In this document: positions 1 to 8,786 of the stretch, piece after piece
Layout: each line of letters starts with the position of its first letter
Numbering within the stretch: position 1 is the stretch's first letter
DNA from: Lachnospiraceae bacterium M18-1
GTDB lineage: Bacteria; Bacillota; Clostridia; Lachnospirales; Lachnospiraceae
Length of the DNA stretch: 39,370 nt
NCBI GenBank assembly: GCA_000403295.2
Contig: KE159610.1
Location: 920,973 to 960,342, forward strand
Reading direction: 5' to 3'
Notes under the pieces: generated by a model
Told to the model about the DNA's origin: nothing
Seen by the model: the letters and a program-made list of their open reading frames with translations, nothing else
Database searches by the model: none
Program-made: the position numbers and the translations under genes

Positions 1-28
1 ATTGGATGCCCTCATGCTCCCGGCAGCC

Positions 29-958
29 TCATCGGGTCATCTCCCTCTCCGGAATCTTACATTTCTGCAGTGTGCCGGTCCTGCCCTGAAATTCATAGAT
101 CTCATCCCCCAAGCGTTCTTCCAGGGGAACCAGACCTTGGTTGACCTCCACTACCATGTCCCGCAATACAGCCGGCGTAATATCTGCCTCTTTGGAAAGG
201 ACGAGTACCTCATGTACACTGGAGGGCAGGATGTAATAATCCCCTTCCATTTTTCTATGGATCTCTTCGGGCGCTCCCGGATACAGAAGTACCGCCGCCC
301 CATGGTCTCTAGACGCATTGGACAGGATATAAAGTTCTTCTTTATGGACGGGCCCTTCTCCCGGATCTTTCCCGTCCAGAATACTATCGATCCCTCCTGT
401 CAGCGACCGGAACCAGACAGGTTCTTTTCTCTGCGAGTTTTCCAACGCCGCATCAAACGCCTCCTGTTCCGATATATCCCAAACCGACAGATATTCATGT
501 GTCACATGGAATCCCATCCTGCCTTCCCCGGTGTTCTCCAATTCCGCATATAGGATCTGTGCGCCCATCGGATGTACTTTATACGGCCCTTCTTCCAGAT
601 AGGCTTTGTTGTGTTCCCTTCCCACCAGATGCACCCTCAGTTTTCCCTTCATTTCCCCGTAATCATTGAACTGCGTTGTGGAAATATCCGGGAATCCTCT
701 TTCCGCGCTCAGCCCAACGATCTCTCTGCTGATCTGAGAAAGGGGCTGTCCTTTCAGGTAATCCTGATAGGGCAGTTCTAAATAGGCCATCACAGCGACC
801 CTGCTTCCTGCTTCCGATATCCGAAGCCCGGTTTTGGTCACATTGTTTTTATGTACCGGCTGCCAGGAACAGCTGTAATCCCCTTTTTCCTGGAGTCCTT
901 CCTCCACCAGCTTCTTCACCTCCTGCCGGAATGTTTCATAATCCAGCTTATACCCCAT
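29..958 (-). CDS. DUF5688-like conserved protein
   Basis: The frame encodes 309 residues from an ATG at 958, chosen over the longer frame (to 1066) because an AGGAGG site sits just upstream on the minus strand and the protein then begins MGYKLDYETF. The overall pattern (a short N-terminal helix, then a conserved mixed alpha/beta body with a segment reading YILPSSVHEVLVL near the C terminus) matches my recollection of the DUF5688 family, common in Lachnospiraceae genomes and their mobile elements. No catalytic motif, signal peptide or membrane segment is visible, so it is probably cytoplasmic. The function is unknown. It lies directly downstream, on the same strand, of a truncated DNA methyltransferase. 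The family assignment is from memory, not a search. Confidence 0.7.
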   Translation of the reverse strand: MGYKLDYETFRQEVKKLVEEGLQEKGDYSCSWQPVHKNNVTKTGLRISEAGSRVAVMAYLELPYQDYLKGQPLSQISREIVGLSAERGFPDISTTQFNDYGEMKGKLRVHLVGREHNKAYLEEGPYKVHPMGAQILYAELENTGEGRMGFHVTHEYLSVWDISEQEAFDAALENSQRKEPVWFRSLTGGIDSILDGKDPGEGPVHKEELYILSNASRDHGAAVLLYPGAPEEIHRKMEGDYYILPSSVHEVLVLSKEADITPAVLRDMVVEVNQGLVPLEERLGDEIYEFQGRTGTLQKCKIPEREMTR

Positions 959-1062
959 GGCGCTTTCCTCCTGTTTTCTTTCTGGATTTCCGATTCCATA
1001 TTCGCTCCAATGCTTTCCATGTTTTTTCACGCCTGGATTTTGGTTCCCGCTCCAGGATACAT

Positions 1063-1296
1063 TCACTTCCCGTTTTTATCAGCTTCACCCTCCTTCTGAC
1101 TGCCCATCTCCAGCCCAGAGCGTACCCGCTCCGTACCCAGGGTATAATAGGTATCCGTGACTTCAATCCCGACTGCTTCATATCCTTCCTCCACAGCCGC
1201 CAGGATGGTGGTGCCGGAACCCGCAAAAGGATCTAAAATCCGGCCTCCAGGTTCACAGAAGTGAATTGTTAGTAAAGTGGGTTTTGCTAAAAACAA
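1063..1296 (-). pseudogene. C-terminal fragment of a DNA N4/N6 methyltransferase
   Basis: About 77 residues remain. They include PGGRILDPFAGSGTT followed by an acidic YEAVGIEV strand, which is the S-adenosylmethionine-binding motif of the beta-class DNA methylases whose FxGxG motif lies at the C terminus. The catalytic NPPY/DPPY motif and all earlier parts of the enzyme are absent. Homology-like sequence fades upstream of HFCEPGG, around 1260-1275, and there is no convincing ribosome binding site before the nominal TTG start, so this is a 5'-truncated remnant. The 3' end is intact and followed 104 bp later by the DUF5688-like gene. Loss of the N-terminal part probably marks a recombination or insertion boundary. 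Confidence 0.75.
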
Positions 1297-1374
1297 GTGG
1301 AAGAAAAGCTGGTGTGCAGGTGGTTCTTATAAAATGAATATGGTAAAATTTTATAAGAAACGAGGTAAGGCTAT

Positions 1375-1743
1375 ATGGAAAAGAAAATTTATATCACAGA
1401 GGAAGAACGGACAAAGTGTCAAAAGGTGGCAGATGCGTTTGCAGAGCTGTATGAGATGGAGAATATCGTAGTGCTTGATGTAGGCAGGTATGGCTTTGTA
1501 ATGCTAAAATATTATAATCTGCCACATGGTTTTGAAGATGCCATAACTTTTACAGACAGTGTGGAACTATTTGAAGATTTGTGGGAAGAATGGCTGAATA
1601 CAAAACTGTATTTACTGGCAAAAGGCACACCGTTGCTGGAGAAGGGCTATAAAGGTGTGTTTGAGGGTTTGCCGGAAGAAAAACAGTCGGAACTTATCAT
1701 GAGGAAAGCTACTTTTGCAAAAGCGGCAGAGATATATCTATAA
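1375..1743 (+). CDS. hypothetical protein, 122 residues
   Basis: I do not recognise this protein. It starts MEKKIYITEEERTKC at an ATG preceded by a GAGG-type site (ACGAGGTAAGG). It is acidic, has no signal peptide or transmembrane segment, and reads as a small globular alpha/beta protein with alternating helical stretches (residues 8-30 and 95-120). A rho-independent terminator follows at 1796-1827, so it appears to be a single-gene unit. It lies between the truncated methyltransferase and the phosphate cassette. Codon use is AT-rich like the pst genes rather than the GC-richer genes further right. Confidence 0.6.
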   Translation: MEKKIYITEEERTKCQKVADAFAELYEMENIVVLDVGRYGFVMLKYYNLPHGFEDAITFTDSVELFEDLWEEWLNTKLYLLAKGTPLLEKGYKGVFEGLPEEKQSELIMRKATFAKAAEIYL

Positions 1744-1795
1744 TGTTGTTTTTGTGAGGAAAATGGAACGGTAGTTGGCGAATAATCAAAGGTTA

Positions 1796-1827
1796 GAAAG
1801 GCTCTGTGAGATGCAGAGCTTTTCTTA
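1796..1827 (+). terminator. rho-independent terminator after the 122-residue gene
   Basis: GAAAGGCTCTG at 1796-1806 pairs with CAGAGCTTTTC at 1814-1824 (one G-T wobble) around a 7-base loop, followed by TTATTT. It separates the upstream gene from the pst operon. Confidence 0.75.
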
Positions 1828-1878
1828 TTTGTGTTTTATGAAAAAATGGAATGAATGAGTGGGATTTCGCCGTAATCG

Positions 1879-2028
1879 GCATTGTGGAAATGTCGTATAA
1901 CTGGCTATCTTATGGAGTTGTGGGTAACTCTGTTTGCAGGATGTGGGAAAGCTGCACTTTGCTTTTCCATGTCCTGTGAATAGAGTTATCCATGACGGAA
2001 TAGTCAGTTATGCACATTTCCATGATGC
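1879..2028. repeat. 150-bp imperfect palindrome, MITE-like or structured leader
   Basis: The outer arms GCATTGTGGAAATG (1879-1892) and CATTTCCATGATGC (2015-2028) are imperfect inverted copies. The pairing continues inward: ATAACTGGCTAT (1897-1908) opposite ATAGTCAGTTAT (2000-2011), TAACTC (1925-1930) opposite GAGTTA (1983-1988), and AGGATGTGGGAAAGC (1938-1952) opposite GCTTTTCCATGTCCT (1961-1975). The apex is near 1953-1960. It encodes no convincing protein. It could be a palindromic MITE-like insertion or a long hairpin in the leader of the pst operon. Confidence 0.7.
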
Positions 2029-2052
2029 AGTTTTTATGGCAAGTCTGTTCAT

Positions 2053-2092
2053 TTTACAAAAATTTGACATAAGTTATGTTTTTGATTTTACA
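2053..2092 (+). promoter_or_regulatory. candidate PhoP box and promoter of the pst operon
   Basis: TTTACA (2053-2058), TTGACA (2064-2069), the weaker TTATGT (2074-2079) and TTTACA (2087-2092) recur at roughly 11-bp steps on the plus strand. This resembles the tandem TT(A/T/C)ACA repeats bound by PhoP in Bacillus Pho promoters. The site is 60-100 bp upstream of the pstS start and a cognate PhoP/PhoR pair is encoded in the same operon. The TTGACA could also act as a -35 hexamer. Regulation is inferred from the repeat pattern only. Confidence 0.5.
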
Positions 2093-2154
2093 AGCAGTAT
2101 TTATGATAAAAAGCGTAGAAGAAAATATCACAAAGAAAAAAGGAGAAAATTATT

Positions 2155-2964
2155 ATGAAAAAAATTGTTACTTTTGTTGCCACTTTATCACTTGCACTCG
2201 TAGCTATGACCGGATGCGGGAAGGCGGACAGCAAAACAGTATCTACGGATGGCTCAACCTCTATGGAAAAAGTAATCGGTGCTTTGGGCGAAGCTTTTGA
2301 GGAAAACAATTCCGGTGTAACCTTTACATATAACCCTACCGGTTCCGGCTCCGGAATTACGGCTGTGGCAGAAGGACGCTGCGATATTGGTCTTTCCAGC
2401 CGTAACTTAAAGGAAGAAGAAAAAGCGCAGGGATTGACTGAAACGGTGCTTGCGCTTGACGGGATTGCTGTCATTGTAAATCCGGATAATCCGGTAAATG
2501 ACCTTGACCTTGAAACGATTAGCAGGATTTATAGAGGGGAAATAACAAACTGGCAGGATATAGGCGGCAATGATCTAGAAATTGTCCTGATTGGACGTGA
2601 AGCCGGGAGCGGTACAAGAGATGGCTTTGAAGCCATTACGGACACGGAGGATGCCTGCAAATACCGTCAGGAGCTTACATCTACCGGGGATGTGATTACA
2701 ACGGTGGCAGGCAATCCGGCGGCAATCGGATATGCTTCCCTTGCATCTGTAAAGGATACAGTAAAAGCCCTTTCTGTCGGCGGTATTGTACCTGCGGAGG
2801 AAACGGTAAAAGATGGTAGCTATGTGGTGCAGCGTCCGTTTGTGTTAGTGACAAAGAGCGGCGCAGAGCTTTCGGCAACTGCACAGAAATTCTTTGATTA
2901 TATTACTTCATCTGAAGCAAGCGAGATTATCTCATCTGCGGGTGCAGTACCAGTAAATAAATAA
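2155..2964 (+). CDS. pstS: phosphate ABC transporter substrate-binding lipoprotein PstS
   Basis: This 269-residue protein captures inorganic phosphate outside the membrane and delivers it to PstC/PstA. It opens with a lipoprotein signal peptide (MKKIVTFVATLSLALVAMTG) with the lipidated cysteine at residue 21. It carries the phosphate-binding signatures of the family: DGSTSMEKV near residues 32-40, LSSRNLKEEE near 80-90, and GREAGSGTRDGFE near 147-160. Length and layout match compact Gram-positive PstS proteins. The ATG is preceded by an AGGAG site. It is the first gene of a seven-gene cassette; a short palindrome after it may help give it higher expression than the permease genes. Confidence in the function is high. 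Confidence 0.95.
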   Translation: MKKIVTFVATLSLALVAMTGCGKADSKTVSTDGSTSMEKVIGALGEAFEENNSGVTFTYNPTGSGSGITAVAEGRCDIGLSSRNLKEEEKAQGLTETVLALDGIAVIVNPDNPVNDLDLETISRIYRGEITNWQDIGGNDLEIVLIGREAGSGTRDGFEAITDTEDACKYRQELTSTGDVITTVAGNPAAIGYASLASVKDTVKALSVGGIVPAEETVKDGSYVVQRPFVLVTKSGAELSATAQKFFDYITSSEASEIISSAGAVPVNK

Positions 2965-2976
2965 TCCGGCGGATTA
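2962..2976. repeat. short palindrome between pstS and pstC
   Basis: TAATCCG-G-CGGATTA directly follows the pstS stop codon. A small stem-loop here could stabilise the pstS part of the transcript; no T-run follows, so it is not a terminator. The role is speculative. Confidence 0.35.
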
Positions 2977-3002
2977 TGAAAGGTTTTGGAAGGTGAAGTC
3001 AA

Positions 3003-3872
3003 ATGAACAAAAAACGGTTCATGGAGAATGCCATACATGGCATATTCCTGATACTTGGTCTGATTACAGTTGGCTGTGTACTCCTGATTACCGTTTACCT
3101 TGTCATATCAGGGATTCCGGCTATCCGAAAAATAGGAGTTTTGAATTTCCTTTTCGGGAAGAAATGGGCTTCTACAGCAGCACAGCCGCAATATGGGATT
3201 TTTCCGTTTATCCTTACCAGTATTTATGGTACGGCTGGCGCAATCGTACTTGGAGTGCCAATTGGCTTTATGACAGCAGTTTATCTTGCTAAGATTGCGC
3301 CGTTAAAAATAAAAACAGTTATTGAAACAGCGGTAAGTTTATTGGCTGGCATTCCGTCGGTAGTTTATGGGCTTGTGGGAATGATGGTGCTTGTGCCAGG
3401 GATACGGATTGTTTTCCATATCCCCGATGGAGCCAGCCTGTTTGCTGCTATCATTGTACTTGCAATTATGATATTACCCTCAATCATTAAAGTGTCGCTT
3501 ACGGCATTAGAAGCTGTTCCAAAGGAATATGAGGATGCTTCCCTTGCGCTTGGTTCGACACCGATTGAAACATACTTCCGTGTATCCGTTCCGGCGGCAA
3601 AAAGCGGCATTGCGGCGGCTGTTGTGTTAGGCGTTGGCAGGGCTATCGGCGAGGCTATGGCTATTATGATGGTGGCGGGGAACGCCCCAAATATGCCAAA
3701 AATTTTTCAGAGCGTCCGTTTCCTTACAACCGCTGTGGCAAGTGAAATGTCTTATGCGGCTGACGGAAGTTTACAGAAACAGGCATTATTTTCGATTGCG
3801 CTGGTTTTATTCCTCTTTATCATGCTGATAAATGCCGTATTAAATTTCTTTTTGAAACAAAGCAAGGAGTAA
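3003..3872 (+). CDS. pstC: phosphate ABC transporter permease PstC
   Basis: An integral membrane protein of 289 residues with about six hydrophobic segments. It forms, with PstA, the channel for phosphate import. The cytoplasmic coupling loop is visible as the segment GVGRAIGEAMAIMMVAGN near residues 210-227, the PstC version of the ABC-permease EAA motif that contacts PstB. The N-terminal helix (residues 10-35) and the GIPSVVYGLVGMMVL segment near 115-130 are also typical. It starts at an ATG with a GGAAGGTG-like site and lies 38 bp after pstS; pstA follows after 6 bp. Confidence 0.95.
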   Translation: MNKKRFMENAIHGIFLILGLITVGCVLLITVYLVISGIPAIRKIGVLNFLFGKKWASTAAQPQYGIFPFILTSIYGTAGAIVLGVPIGFMTAVYLAKIAPLKIKTVIETAVSLLAGIPSVVYGLVGMMVLVPGIRIVFHIPDGASLFAAIIVLAIMILPSIIKVSLTALEAVPKEYEDASLALGSTPIETYFRVSVPAAKSGIAAAVVLGVGRAIGEAMAIMMVAGNAPNMPKIFQSVRFLTTAVASEMSYAADGSLQKQALFSIALVLFLFIMLINAVLNFFLKQSKE

Positions 3873-3878
3873 ATATAG

Positions 3879-4742
3879 ATGGAAAAACAATCAATTTCCC
3901 TTAGAAGGAAAACATATATTACAGCCATGCGTGTGTTGATGGGGATTTCCGTATGCATTACTTGTGCATTGGTATTATTTTTGATTGGTTATGTATTGTG
4001 GAAAGGGCTGCCGAATGTATCTTGGGAGCTGCTTACTACGAAACCGAGTTATCTGTCTGACCGGATCGGGATACTGCCGGATATTCTTAACACAGTCTAT
4101 ATTGTAGCGGCAACTTTGGTATTTGTTCTCCCGCTTGGAGTTGGTGCGGCGATTTATCTTACAGAATATGCCAAAAATAAGAAACTGGTAGAAATGATTG
4201 AGTATGCAGCCGAAACCTTATCAGGGATTCCGTCTATTATTTATGGACTTGTAGGTATGCTGTTTTTCTGTCAGTTTTTTGGTATGAAAACTTCCCTCTT
4301 AGCGGGGGCATTTACTTTGGTAATCATGAATCTGCCTACGATTATGCGCACAACGCAGGAAAGCCTGAAAACAGTACCGCAAAGTTACCGTGAAGGTGCT
4401 TTTGGGCTGGGAGCTGGAAAGTGGCGTGTGATTTATACCGTTGTGCTTCCAGGTTGTATTGATGGAGTCATAACAGGCTGTATATTGTCAGTGGGGCGAA
4501 TTTTGGGAGAATCAGCGGCACTTCTTTTTACGGCTGGTTTTGCCCATGCCCTGAACGGGATTCTTGAAGGGCTTGGCAGTGCAGGGGCAACATTGACGGT
4601 TGCATTATATGTCTATGCAAAAGAAAATGGGGAATTTGGTATAGCCTTTGCAATTGCCGCTATCCTGATGATTTTGACCGTGTTCATCAATCTGTCGGCT
4701 ACACTGGCGAGCAGATATTTCCAAAAAAGGAGAAATGTATGA
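3879..4742 (+). CDS. pstA: phosphate ABC transporter permease PstA
   Basis: This 287-residue membrane protein is the second half of the phosphate channel. It has an N-terminal membrane anchor (residues 17-42), further hydrophobic segments, the conserved [17 protein letters not shown] segment near 108-125, and the coupling-loop signature [16 protein letters not shown] near 205-220, characteristic of PstA rather than PstC. The stop overlaps the pstB start (ATGA, 4739-4742), a sign of translational coupling. Length is normal for the family and no defects are visible. Confidence 0.95.
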   Translation: MEKQSISLRRKTYITAMRVLMGISVCITCALVLFLIGYVLWKGLPNVSWELLTTKPSYLSDRIGILPDILNTVYIVAATLVFVLPLGVGAAIYLTEYAKNKKLVEMIEYAAETLSGIPSIIYGLVGMLFFCQFFGMKTSLLAGAFTLVIMNLPTIMRTTQESLKTVPQSYREGAFGLGAGKWRVIYTVVLPGCIDGVITGCILSVGRILGESAALLFTAGFAHALNGILEGLGSAGATLTVALYVYAKENGEFGIAFAIAAILMILTVFINLSATLASRYFQKRRNV

Positions 4743-5518
4743 ATAATATAATGAATCATGACAAAAATCCTGCCATGGTGGTAAAAGACCTGTGCCTGTG
4801 GTATAGCAGTACACAGGCTTTGAAAGATGTAAATATTGAGATTGAAGGACAGAGCATTACGGCACTGATTGGCCCCTCCGGGTGTGGGAAATCTACTTTC
4901 CTTAAATCGTTAAACCGAATGAATGACCTTATCGCTGGTGTACGGATTACAGGAGAAGTGTATTATAGGGGCGATAATATTTTTGATGCAGATGTCGATG
5001 TCAATGAGCTTCGCCGCAGTATTGGCATGGTTTTTCAAAAGCCGAATCCTTTTCCTATGAGCATCTACGACAATATTGCTTACGGGCCGAGGACACATGG
5101 AGTGAAAAATAAGGCAAAATTGGACGATATAATAGAACGATCTCTGCGTGGGGCGGCAATCTGGGATGAAGTAAAGGACAGGCTGAAAAAATCGGCATTA
5201 GGACTGTCAGGCGGTCAGCAGCAGCGGCTCTGCATTGCCCGTGCATTAGCGGTGGAGCCGGATGTGCTTCTGATGGATGAGCCTACAAGCGCACTTGACC
5301 CTATTTCCACATCTAAAATAGAGGAACTTGCAATGGAACTTAAAGAAAAGTATACTATTATCATCGTAACGCACAATATGCAGCAGGCTGTGCGGATTTC
5401 CGATAATACGGCTTTCTTTCTCCTTGGCAATTTAATTGAGTATGGAAATACGGAAAAGATGTTTGAGCAACCAAAGGACAAGCGGACGGAGGATTATATT
5501 ACGGGGAGGTTTGGATAA
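4739..5518 (+). CDS. pstB: phosphate ABC transporter ATP-binding protein PstB
   Basis: The 259-residue ATPase powers phosphate import through PstC/PstA. Visible motifs are Walker [10 protein letters not shown] (residues 45-53), the ABC signature [16 protein letters not shown] (starting near 156) and Walker [14 protein letters not shown] (near 176-188), with the switch histidine in IVTHNMQQA. The [20 protein letters not shown] stretch is diagnostic for PstB. It overlaps pstA by 4 bp, and its stop overlaps the phoU ATG by one base, consistent with a single polycistronic message. Confidence 0.97.
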   Translation: MNNIMNHDKNPAMVVKDLCLWYSSTQALKDVNIEIEGQSITALIGPSGCGKSTFLKSLNRMNDLIAGVRITGEVYYRGDNIFDADVDVNELRRSIGMVFQKPNPFPMSIYDNIAYGPRTHGVKNKAKLDDIIERSLRGAAIWDEVKDRLKKSALGLSGGQQQRLCIARALAVEPDVLLMDEPTSALDPISTSKIEELAMELKEKYTIIIVTHNMQQAVRISDNTAFFLLGNLIEYGNTEKMFEQPKDKRTEDYITGRFG

Positions 5519-6162
5519 TGAGAAGTCGTTTTGATGAACAGCTTGCTATGCTGAATAAAGAGCTTACCCAAATGGGGGCAATGTGTGAGGAAGCGATTGC
5601 CGCTGCTTCAAAAGCATTAACTATGGGCGACATAAAGCTGGCAGACAAGGTTTTATCCCTTGATGGAGAGATTAACCGGATGGAGCGCACAATCGAAACA
5701 CTGTGTTTGAAACTGCTGTTACAGCAACAGCCGGTAGCAAGGGATTTACGGCAAATATCTGCAGCCCTTAAAATGATTACTGATATGGAGCGTATTGGAA
5801 CACAGGCGGCGGATATTGCGGAAATTATCACGTTTCTTGACGGAAGGACTGGAGGGGAATGTGAACAGATCCGGTTTATGGCAGATGCGGCGAGCCAGAT
5901 GGTTACAGAAAGCATTGACGCTTTTGTAAAACAGGATGTAGTATTGGCTGGTGCGGCGATTGACCGTGATGATGTGGTTGACGATTTGTTTTTACAGGTC
6001 AAGTCATCTCTGATTAAGCTGATAGCAGAAAAACCGACAGACGGAGGATATGCGCTGGATTTACTGATGATTGCCAAATATTTTGAGCGTATCGGGGATC
6101 ATGCGGTAAATATTGCAGAGTGGGTGGCTTTTTCCGTGACAGGAGAACATAAAGGAGCATGA
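5518..6162 (+). CDS. phoU: phosphate signalling regulator PhoU
   Basis: This cytoplasmic 214-residue protein is built of two related three-helix repeats (roughly 5-95 and 110-205). The repeats carry the PhoU metal/helix signatures, for example RDLRQISAALKMITDMERIGTQAADIAE near residues 78-105 and the second-repeat YFERIGDHAVNIAEW near 182-197. PhoU links the state of the Pst transporter to the PhoR kinase and damps Pho activation when phosphate is plentiful. It sits exactly between pstB and the two-component genes, starting on the last base of pstB and overlapping the start region of the regulator. Confidence 0.95.
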   Translation: MRSRFDEQLAMLNKELTQMGAMCEEAIAAASKALTMGDIKLADKVLSLDGEINRMERTIETLCLKLLLQQQPVARDLRQISAALKMITDMERIGTQAADIAEIITFLDGRTGGECEQIRFMADAASQMVTESIDAFVKQDVVLAGAAIDRDDVVDDLFLQVKSSLIKLIAEKPTDGGYALDLLMIAKYFERIGDHAVNIAEWVAFSVTGEHKGA

Positions 6163-6164
6163 TT

Positions 6165-6842
6165 ATGAAAGTATGGTGTGTGGAAGATGATGACAGTATC
6201 CGGGATATTGAGGTATATACGCTTAATTCCACTGATTTTGAAGCAAAAGGATTTTTGGATGCAATAGCCTTTCGTGACGCTTTATCTATGGAAAAGCCGG
6301 ATTTGATAATTCTTGATATTATGCTGCCCGGAGAGGATGGCGTGGAACTGCTGAAATTTTTAAAAGACAGCCCTGACACTTGCAGGATTCCCGTCATCAT
6401 GGCAACTGCAAAAGGCATGGAGTATGATAAAATCCAGAGCCTTGATTTAGGTGCGGATGATTATCTTGTAAAGCCTTTTGGGATGATGGAGATGGTTTCC
6501 CGTGTGAAAGCGGTACTCCGCCGGTGCAATCCTACAGAGGTGGAACATCTTTTGAAAGCCGGGGGGCTTGTTGTCAATCTGGACGAACATACAGTTTCCA
6601 TTGATAATGAAAGAATACAGCTTACCTTAAAAGAATTTGAACTTCTCCGGCTGTTCCTTTCCCGTCCGGGCATCGCATTTTCCCGTGACCAGCTTTTTAA
6701 TGACATATGGGGAGCTGATTATGTCAGTGAAACGAGAACGGTTGATATGCATATCCGTACTCTGCGTGTAAAACTGAGGGATTATGGGAAAATGATTGAA
6801 ACAGTGCGTGGTGTTGGTTATAGGTTAGAGGTGCGGGCATGA
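6165..6842 (+). CDS. phoP: OmpR/PhoB-family response regulator (PhoP/PhoB-like)
   Basis: A 225-residue DNA-binding response regulator. The receiver domain (residues 1-118) has the acidic pair D8/D9, the phospho-acceptor D51 in ILDIMLPGEDG, and K103 in VKPFG. A winged-helix effector domain of the OmpR type occupies about 130-223, ending in the typical TVRGVGYRLEV. Two in-frame ATGs exist at 6159 and 6165; the second is preferred because its GGAG site is 7 bases away and the protein then begins MKVWCVEDD. The position between phoU and phoR makes it the likely regulator of this phosphate operon. It overlaps phoR by 4 bp. Confidence 0.93.
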   Translation: MKVWCVEDDDSIRDIEVYTLNSTDFEAKGFLDAIAFRDALSMEKPDLIILDIMLPGEDGVELLKFLKDSPDTCRIPVIMATAKGMEYDKIQSLDLGADDYLVKPFGMMEMVSRVKAVLRRCNPTEVEHLLKAGGLVVNLDEHTVSIDNERIQLTLKEFELLRLFLSRPGIAFSRDQLFNDIWGADYVSETRTVDMHIRTLRVKLRDYGKMIETVRGVGYRLEVRA

Positions 6843-8518
6843 CAAAGAAAATTTTTAAATCAATTATGATTGTAGCGGGGGCTGTCCTGATTGCAAGCCT
6901 TGTTATCATCATGGGATGTCTTTACAGTTATTTCAGTAATGTTCAGGGAAAACAGTTGGAGGATGAACTGTCTTTAGCTGCCATAGCCGTTGAAAAGGAT
7001 GGACGGAACTATCTGGAGGAATTACAGTCAAGGGAGTACCGTCTGACATGGGTTGCTGAAAATGGAGATGTTATATATGATACACAGTCTGACGGGGAAA
7101 GTATGGAAAACCATGCGGACAGGGAAGAAATTCAAGAAGCCCTGCGGAATAAAGAGGGAAAAAGCTCACGTTATTCCACGACTCTTTTAGAAAAAACACT
7201 TTATTGTGCAAGGCGGCTTAATGATGGTTCAGTATTAAGGATTTCTGTCAGCAGCGTTACGATATGGGTGCTTGTTTTGGGGATGATACAGCCGATTTTA
7301 ATTGTAGTTGTTGTAACACTCATTTTATCAGGAGTATTAGCAAGCCGTATTTCTAAACATATCATGGAGCCGTTAAACAGACTTGATTTAGAAAAACCGC
7401 TGGAAAACGATACTTATGAGGAGCTGGCTCCCCTATTAAACCGTATCAATAAACAGCATAAGCAGATTGATATGCAGTTGTCGGAACTCCAAAGGAAAAA
7501 TGATGAATTTGCACAGATTACATATGGCATGACGGAAGGGCTTGTCCTTTTGAATGAGAAAAATATAATTCTGAACATTAATCCTGCCGCGCTGAAGCTG
7601 TTTCATACGAAACGTTCCAGCATAGGTAAAGATTTTCTGACAGTAGAGAGAAGCCATAATGTGAGCCACGCCATACAGGACGCATTTTCAAGTGGACACA
7701 GCGAAATCCGCATAGAACGTGAGGGAAAAGAGTATCAGATCCATGTCAACCGCATTGAATCTAACGGTATTGTAATTGGGGCGGTTGTTCTTGCCTTTGA
7801 TATAACAGAAGCAGCTTTCGCAGAAAGGAACAGACGGGAGTTTACTGCCAACGTATCACATGAATTGAAAACTCCGCTTCAATCCATAATGGGGAGTGCG
7901 GAGTTAATGGAGAACGGTCTTGTAAAATCGGAGGATATGACACGCTTTGTAGGGCATATCCGCACAGAGGCAGGGCGGCTTGTAACATTAATTGATGATA
8001 TTATCCGTTTATCCCAATTAGACGAGGGATGCGATATGCCGTTTGAAAATGTTGATTTATATGAGGTCGCATCTGAGGTGATGGCAGGACTGGCAGATAT
8101 AGCAGCGGCAAAAGATATTGAAGTGGCTTTAACAGGAAAAAAGGTTTATATTAAAAGTGTCCGGCGGCTCTTAACAGAAATTATTTTTAACCTCTGTGAT
8201 AATGCTATCAAGTATAATAAGAACGGCGGTACGGTAGAAGTAGCTATAAGCAGTCAGGAAAATAGTGCCTCGATTACTGTGAAGGATTCGGGAATCGGCA
8301 TACCGCCGGAACATCAGGCAAGAATCTTTGAACGATTTTACCGTGTAGACAAGAGCCGCTCTAAGGAATCAGGCGGAACGGGATTAGGACTATCTATTGT
8401 AAAACATGCTGTACAATACTTGAATGGCAAGATTGAACTGCAAAGCAGCCTGGGGCAAGGAACGGTTATACAGATTATTTTTCAGCAAGATAAAAGTGAT
8501 ATGGTGCAGTTTTCCTAA
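6839..8518 (+). CDS. phoR: phosphate sensor histidine kinase PhoR
   Basis: This 559-residue membrane kinase starts in the ATGA overlap with the response regulator. Transmembrane segments lie near residues 8-32 and 138-165 and bracket an extracytoplasmic sensor region. A PAS-like domain (about 215-325, with TYGMTEGLVLLNEKNIILNI) follows. The HisKA domain has the H-box NVSHELKTPLQ with H341, and the HATPase domain shows the N-box FNLCDNAIKYNKNGG, G1 KDSGIGIPPEHQARIFERFYRVD and G2 GGTGLGLSIVKHAV. It should phosphorylate the adjacent regulator. It is the last gene of the operon, which ends at the hairpin terminator at 8652-8697. Confidence 0.95.
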   Translation: MTKKIFKSIMIVAGAVLIASLVIIMGCLYSYFSNVQGKQLEDELSLAAIAVEKDGRNYLEELQSREYRLTWVAENGDVIYDTQSDGESMENHADREEIQEALRNKEGKSSRYSTTLLEKTLYCARRLNDGSVLRISVSSVTIWVLVLGMIQPILIVVVVTLILSGVLASRISKHIMEPLNRLDLEKPLENDTYEELAPLLNRINKQHKQIDMQLSELQRKNDEFAQITYGMTEGLVLLNEKNIILNINPAALKLFHTKRSSIGKDFLTVERSHNVSHAIQDAFSSGHSEIRIEREGKEYQIHVNRIESNGIVIGAVVLAFDITEAAFAERNRREFTANVSHELKTPLQSIMGSAELMENGLVKSEDMTRFVGHIRTEAGRLVTLIDDIIRLSQLDEGCDMPFENVDLYEVASEVMAGLADIAAAKDIEVALTGKKVYIKSVRRLLTEIIFNLCDNAIKYNKNGGTVEVAISSQENSASITVKDSGIGIPPEHQARIFERFYRVDKSRSKESGGTGLGLSIVKHAVQYLNGKIELQSSLGQGTVIQIIFQQDKSDMVQFS

Positions 8519-8651
8519 AGAACCTGTATTTTACATAAATTATACAAAACATAACTTTTATATTTTACAAAGCATTCATAAAATTATCTTTATAAATATT
8601 CAAAGCAAACGCTGACGGTAATTTTATGAAAAATATATAGCGCATGAGCTT

Positions 8652-8697
8652 AAGAATGGCGGTTTTATTTGAATGTAAAACTGCCATTCTTTTTTAT
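8652..8697 (+). terminator. rho-independent terminator of the pst-pho operon
   Basis: AAGAATGGCGGTTTTA (8652-8667) pairs with TAAAACTGCCATTCTT (8676-8691), with one wobble and an 8-base loop, followed by TTTTTATA. It lies 134 bp after phoR. The rest of 8519-8948 is AT-rich and holds no convincing gene, only this hairpin and the next one. Confidence 0.88.
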
Positions 8698-8786
8698 AGA
8701 CTATCAGTAAGGGAAAAGATATGATTAGAAAAAAGCGAAAACTGTATACACACCAAAGACAAAAAACAAAGAATAATTGCACACAT

